Assembly: GCA_017965685.1 (NCBI GenBank) | Contig: JAGCPM010000132.1 | Span: 1-14,767 of the forward strand | Source: Kiritimatiellia bacterium | Lineage (GTDB): Bacteria > Verrucomicrobiota > Kiritimatiellia > RFP12 > UBA1067 | DNA: 14,767 nt | Reading direction: 5' to 3' | Shown here: piece by piece, positions 12,581-14,767 of the stretch | How the letters are laid out: the number at the start of each line of letters is the position of its first letter | Position numbering within the stretch: the first letter of the stretch is position 1 | Program-made: the position numbers and the translations under genes | Notes under the pieces: model-generated | The model's database searches: none | The model's input: the letters and a program-made list of their open reading frames with translations, nothing else | Told to the model about the DNA's origin: nothing

Positions 12581-13642
12581 TCAAATCATCTTTGCCGCCA
12601 CGGCTATGCCTATTGATGCCGCCAGCACCGCAAGGCCCGCCGCGAGATAACCCTTCGTCTTCGCGCCGGTGCCCTTCCATTCGCCCAGCATTATGCCAAT
12701 GAGAGACGAGAAGAGTACGCTAGAACCCATCACTATCGCGAAGCTTATGTACGCTATATCGCCCGCGAAGCTCTCGCCGACCTTCTGGCAAGCGAACTGG
12801 CAAGCCCATATCACACCGGCGAGTCCGCTCCAGAACACGATTCCCATCGTCGCCGGCTTCGCGAGCGTGGCGTAGTTGTTGAACGACTTGTTCTTCGCGT
12901 TCTGCTGCAGGCACCATAGAGTGTTCACAACGAATCCGCCAAACAGAACGACAACCAGCACCGGCATTCCCGCCCATAGCGGATTCGCGCCCGCGTCGAC
13001 CGCTACCGCCGCGAGGGAGGTCTTCACTCCTTCGGCCGTCGTCCACTCCGCACCCTGCAGCCCGAAGTTCATCCCGGCCGACGCAATTCCCGCGACGAGA
13101 GCGACGAGCATGCCTTTTTTGAAATCGAATTCCGCCACCGACTTCTTTTTCGCCTCCTCCGGGAGTTCATCCTCCTTCGATTTGCCGGCAAGGCCGACAA
13201 GTGCTATGCCGAGAAGAGAGACTGCGACACTCGCGAGTGTTACAATTGCCGAAGTATCGGCTACGAGGCTCGCGGCCTGCCCCTTCACAATCGGAGGTAT
13301 AAGAGTTCCCGTCGCCGAGCAAAGCCCGCAACCTATCGCAAGCCCCAGCCCAACGCCGAGATAGCGAATCATGAGCCCCCACGAAAGGCCGCCTATCCCC
13401 CACAATGCGCCAAATCCCGCGCACATGGCGAGAGTTCCGCCCGGCGCTTTCGAGAGGACTCCGCAAATGTCGGGCACCGTCGCAATCGCAAGCGCCCACG
13501 GAAACAGAATCAGCCCGAATATCGCGTAAACGAGCCAATAACTCTCGTAGTTCCAGCCCTTCACCTTGCGGAAAGGTAAAGCAAAGACCGCGCCGGCAAG
13601 ACCGCCAAGCGCCCATATCATCGTCCCCAATATATTATTCAT
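12581..13642 (-). CDS. rhaT: L-rhamnose/proton symporter RhaT
   Basis: RhaT imports L-rhamnose with a proton across the inner membrane. The 353-residue product is very hydrophobic, with about ten membrane segments, close to the 344 residues of E. coli RhaT. The family-like N-terminus includes ALGGLAGAVFALPFRKVKGW followed by NYESYW and LILFPWALA. A charged cytoplasmic loop (GKSKEDELPEEAKKKSVAEF, about 174-193) divides two halves. ATG 13642 lies exactly 7 nt after a TATAAT and has no SD, so the message may be leaderless. It is the first gene of a rhamnose unit (rhaT, rhaA, RlmB-like, aldolase) and starts 46 nt after the mnmA stop. Confidence 0.92.
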   Translation of the reverse strand: MNNILGTMIWALGGLAGAVFALPFRKVKGWNYESYWLVYAIFGLILFPWALAIATVPDICGVLSKAPGGTLAMCAGFGALWGIGGLSWGLMIRYLGVGLGLAIGCGLCSATGTLIPPIVKGQAASLVADTSAIVTLASVAVSLLGIALVGLAGKSKEDELPEEAKKKSVAEFDFKKGMLVALVAGIASAGMNFGLQGAEWTTAEGVKTSLAAVAVDAGANPLWAGMPVLVVVLFGGFVVNTLWCLQQNAKNKSFNNYATLAKPATMGIVFWSGLAGVIWACQFACQKVGESFAGDIAYISFAIVMGSSVLFSSLIGIMLGEWKGTGAKTKGYLAAGLAVLAASIGIAVAAKMI

Positions 13643-13649
13643 GGTGTGA

Positions 13650-13679
13650 ATTATATCATATTCCTACGCAGAAAATCAA
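13650..13679 (-). promoter_or_regulatory. Sigma-70-type promoter of the rhamnose unit, likely leaderless
   Basis: Reading leftward, TTGATT (13679-13674) and a perfect TATAAT (13655-13650) are 18 nt apart, in the 46-nt gap after mnmA. The hexamer is followed by 7 nt (TCACACC) and then the rhaT ATG, so the start site should be on or beside the A of the ATG, and no SD is present. No obvious operator dyad for a rhamnose regulator was seen. Confidence 0.65.
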
Positions 13680-13688
13680 GGTGAAAAA

Positions 13689-14741
13689 TCAGCAAATGAT
13701 TCCACCGCATAGGATTGTGCCCGAGTTGTCGTAGAAGACGGCGGACTGTCCGGGCGCGATTCCCGCAATGCCGCCGGGAATTTCGCAATGGCCGCCAGAA
13801 AGAAATGCAGGGCCCTTAGGCGCGCCTGCGCTTCTTGGTTTCACGAAGCACTCCAGCCGCTCGCCGGATTTGTCCGGGTCGAGTCCGGAATACACCATGT
13901 CCGAGACATCGAAGGAATGCGAAACGGCATCCTCCTTGGAGCCGACAACCACTTCGTTGCGGCAGGGATTCACGTCTACGACATAAAAAGGAATGCCGCC
14001 GCCGACACCAAGCCCTTTGCGCTGACCGACGGTGTAATGCCAATAACCGTTGTGTTTGCCGAGGACTTTGCCGGAAAGCGTAACAATGTTCCCTTCACGA
14101 TCCTCGACGCCAATGAGTTCGTTCTTGTCGCCCGAGTAGAAATCCTGCGAATCAGGCCTATCCGCGACATCAAGCCCCCTTTCGCGGGCTATTGCGCGAA
14201 TCTCGCTCTTCGAGTAGCCGCCAAGTGGAAACATAGCCTTTGAAAGCTGTTCCTGCGAAAGGCGGTAGAGGAAATACGACTGGTCCTTAGACTCGTCAAC
14301 AGCCCTCTGCACGGCAAATCTGCCATTCCTTTCGACGATGCGCGCGTAGTGGCCGGTGGCAAACTTGTCGAACTTGAGGCCTGAAGCCTCGGCGAGGCGC
14401 GGCAGGAGACCGAACTTGAGCAAGGCGTTGCACCGCACGCAGGGATTGGGTGTTTTGCCGGCAAGATACGTTTCGCGGAAATTGGAGATTATCTCCTTGT
14501 TGTATGCGTCGAAGCAGTCGAAGACGCGATATTCGATGCCGAGGCGTTCCGCAAGGGATTTTGCTGTTGCGATATCTTCCGCCTCGTGTTCGCCGAAACA
14601 GGAATCTCGTCCGCCGCCCTTGTAGACACCCTCGCGCCATAGACGCATCGTGACGCCGACAACCTCATGGCCGGCATCCTTGAGAAGAAGCGCCGCCACT
14701 GAGGAATCGACTCCGCCGCTCATTCCGATGGCTACGCGCAT
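13689..14741 (-). CDS. mnmA: tRNA 2-thiouridylase MnmA
   Basis: MnmA adenylates and thiolates U34 of tRNAs Lys, Glu and Gln to form 2-thiouridine. The 350-residue product has the PP-loop SGGVDSS (8-14), NPCVRCNALLKFG (99-111) with Cys101 and Cys104, ATGHYAR (128-134), DQSYFLYRL (153-161), GQRKGLGVGGGIPFYV (239-254) and the C-terminal PGQSAVFYD (330-338). The second catalytic cysteine, Cys199 in E. coli, falls at RPDSQDFYSGD (195-205), where Phe-Tyr stands instead. A further Cys48 lies in GGGRDSCFGEHEAED. ATG 14741 has GGAGG five nt upstream. It shares a base with a TGA of a possible upstream gene (TGATG). The rhaT promoter begins 10 nt after its stop. Confidence 0.94.
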   Translation of the reverse strand: MRVAIGMSGGVDSSVAALLLKDAGHEVVGVTMRLWREGVYKGGGRDSCFGEHEAEDIATAKSLAERLGIEYRVFDCFDAYNKEIISNFRETYLAGKTPNPCVRCNALLKFGLLPRLAEASGLKFDKFATGHYARIVERNGRFAVQRAVDESKDQSYFLYRLSQEQLSKAMFPLGGYSKSEIRAIARERGLDVADRPDSQDFYSGDKNELIGVEDREGNIVTLSGKVLGKHNGYWHYTVGQRKGLGVGGGIPFYVVDVNPCRNEVVVGSKEDAVSHSFDVSDMVYSGLDPDKSGERLECFVKPRSAGAPKGPAFLSGGHCEIPGGIAGIAPGQSAVFYDNSGTILCGGIIC

Positions 14742-14767
14742 CACCGCCTCCAAGTGGTCTTGTAGAC
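14741..14767 (-). CDS. Possible C-terminal end of an upstream gene (window edge)
   Basis: Reading leftward from the right edge, one frame gives eight codons (VYKTTWRR) and a TGA whose A is the first base of the mnmA ATG. TGATG overlaps occur elsewhere in this window (queD, rluB), so a cotranscribed gene upstream of mnmA is plausible; a cysteine desulfurase often precedes mnmA in bacteria. Eight codons cannot identify it. Confidence 0.3.
   Translation of the reverse strand, partial: VYKTTWRR

Noticed and set aside
13741..13754. CGGACTGTCCGGG as a further copy of the palindrome
   Set aside because: It encodes the conserved MnmA motif PGQSAVFYD and differs at the outer arms, so it is explained by the protein.
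14137..14170. Sequencing error or frameshift hiding the second MnmA cysteine
   Set aside because: The frame continues through SQDFYSGD into conserved downstream motifs with no disruption, so this is a true substitution, not a broken gene.
1..14767. CRISPR array, tRNA, rRNA, insertion sequence, prophage or defence system
   Set aside because: No regularly spaced repeats, cloverleaf sequences, transposase or integrase motifs, or terminal inverted repeats were seen. All well-supported ORFs are housekeeping, envelope or sugar-use genes.

Overview
The window is a gene-dense, GC-rich bacterial chromosome segment with very short intergenic gaps and start/stop codons that often overlap (ATGA, TGATG, TAATG, TTGA). 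It holds 18 complete protein genes, one of them a 54-residue lipoprotein, plus possible gene ends at both window edges. Gene content (tgt-yajC, an N-terminally anchored coiled-coil protein, a LysM protein, a rhamnose block) and a recurring short palindrome near GGGGACNGTCCCC suggest an uncultured member of the PVC superphylum, perhaps Kiritimatiellota/Lentisphaerota. That placement is inference, not proven by the sequence.

Layout. (1) Positions 7235 down to 214, leftward: an apparent operon of 11 genes in the order coiled-coil membrane protein, small lipoprotein, RluD-like pseudouridine synthase, metallo-beta-lactamase (MBL) fold hydrolase, MscS channel, thiD, RluB-like pseudouridine synthase, YbgC-like thioesterase, queD, queF, rsmD. 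Most neighbours overlap by 1-20 nt and no gap exceeds 25 nt. A good sigma-70-type promoter lies at 7268-7296. (2) Positions 7321-9676, rightward: tgt, yajC and a LysM-domain membrane protein, driven by an extended -10 promoter placed so that tgt mRNA would be leaderless. (3) Positions 14741 down to 9677, leftward: mnmA, then a rhamnose unit with its own promoter (rhaT, rhaA, an RlmB/TrmH-type rRNA methyltransferase, a class II aldolase). The last gene meets the LysM gene tail to tail with no base between the two stop codons.

How the genes work together. RNA modification dominates: rsmD and the RlmB-like gene (rRNA methylation), two pseudouridine synthases, queD/queF/tgt (queuosine) and mnmA (2-thiouridine). 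The queuosine genes sit on both sides of one compact divergent promoter region. RhaT, RhaA and the aldolase give uptake, isomerisation and cleavage for L-rhamnose; the kinase RhaB is not in the window.

I see no CRISPR array, tRNA, rRNA, insertion sequence, phage or defence genes. The best candidates for something undescribed are: the palindrome read as Gly-Thr/Ser-Val-Pro in four unrelated enzymes, always just before a hydrophobic strand; two promoters that place transcription starts on the ATG; a lipoprotein gene nested between overlapping neighbours; and an MnmA without the usual second catalytic cysteine.
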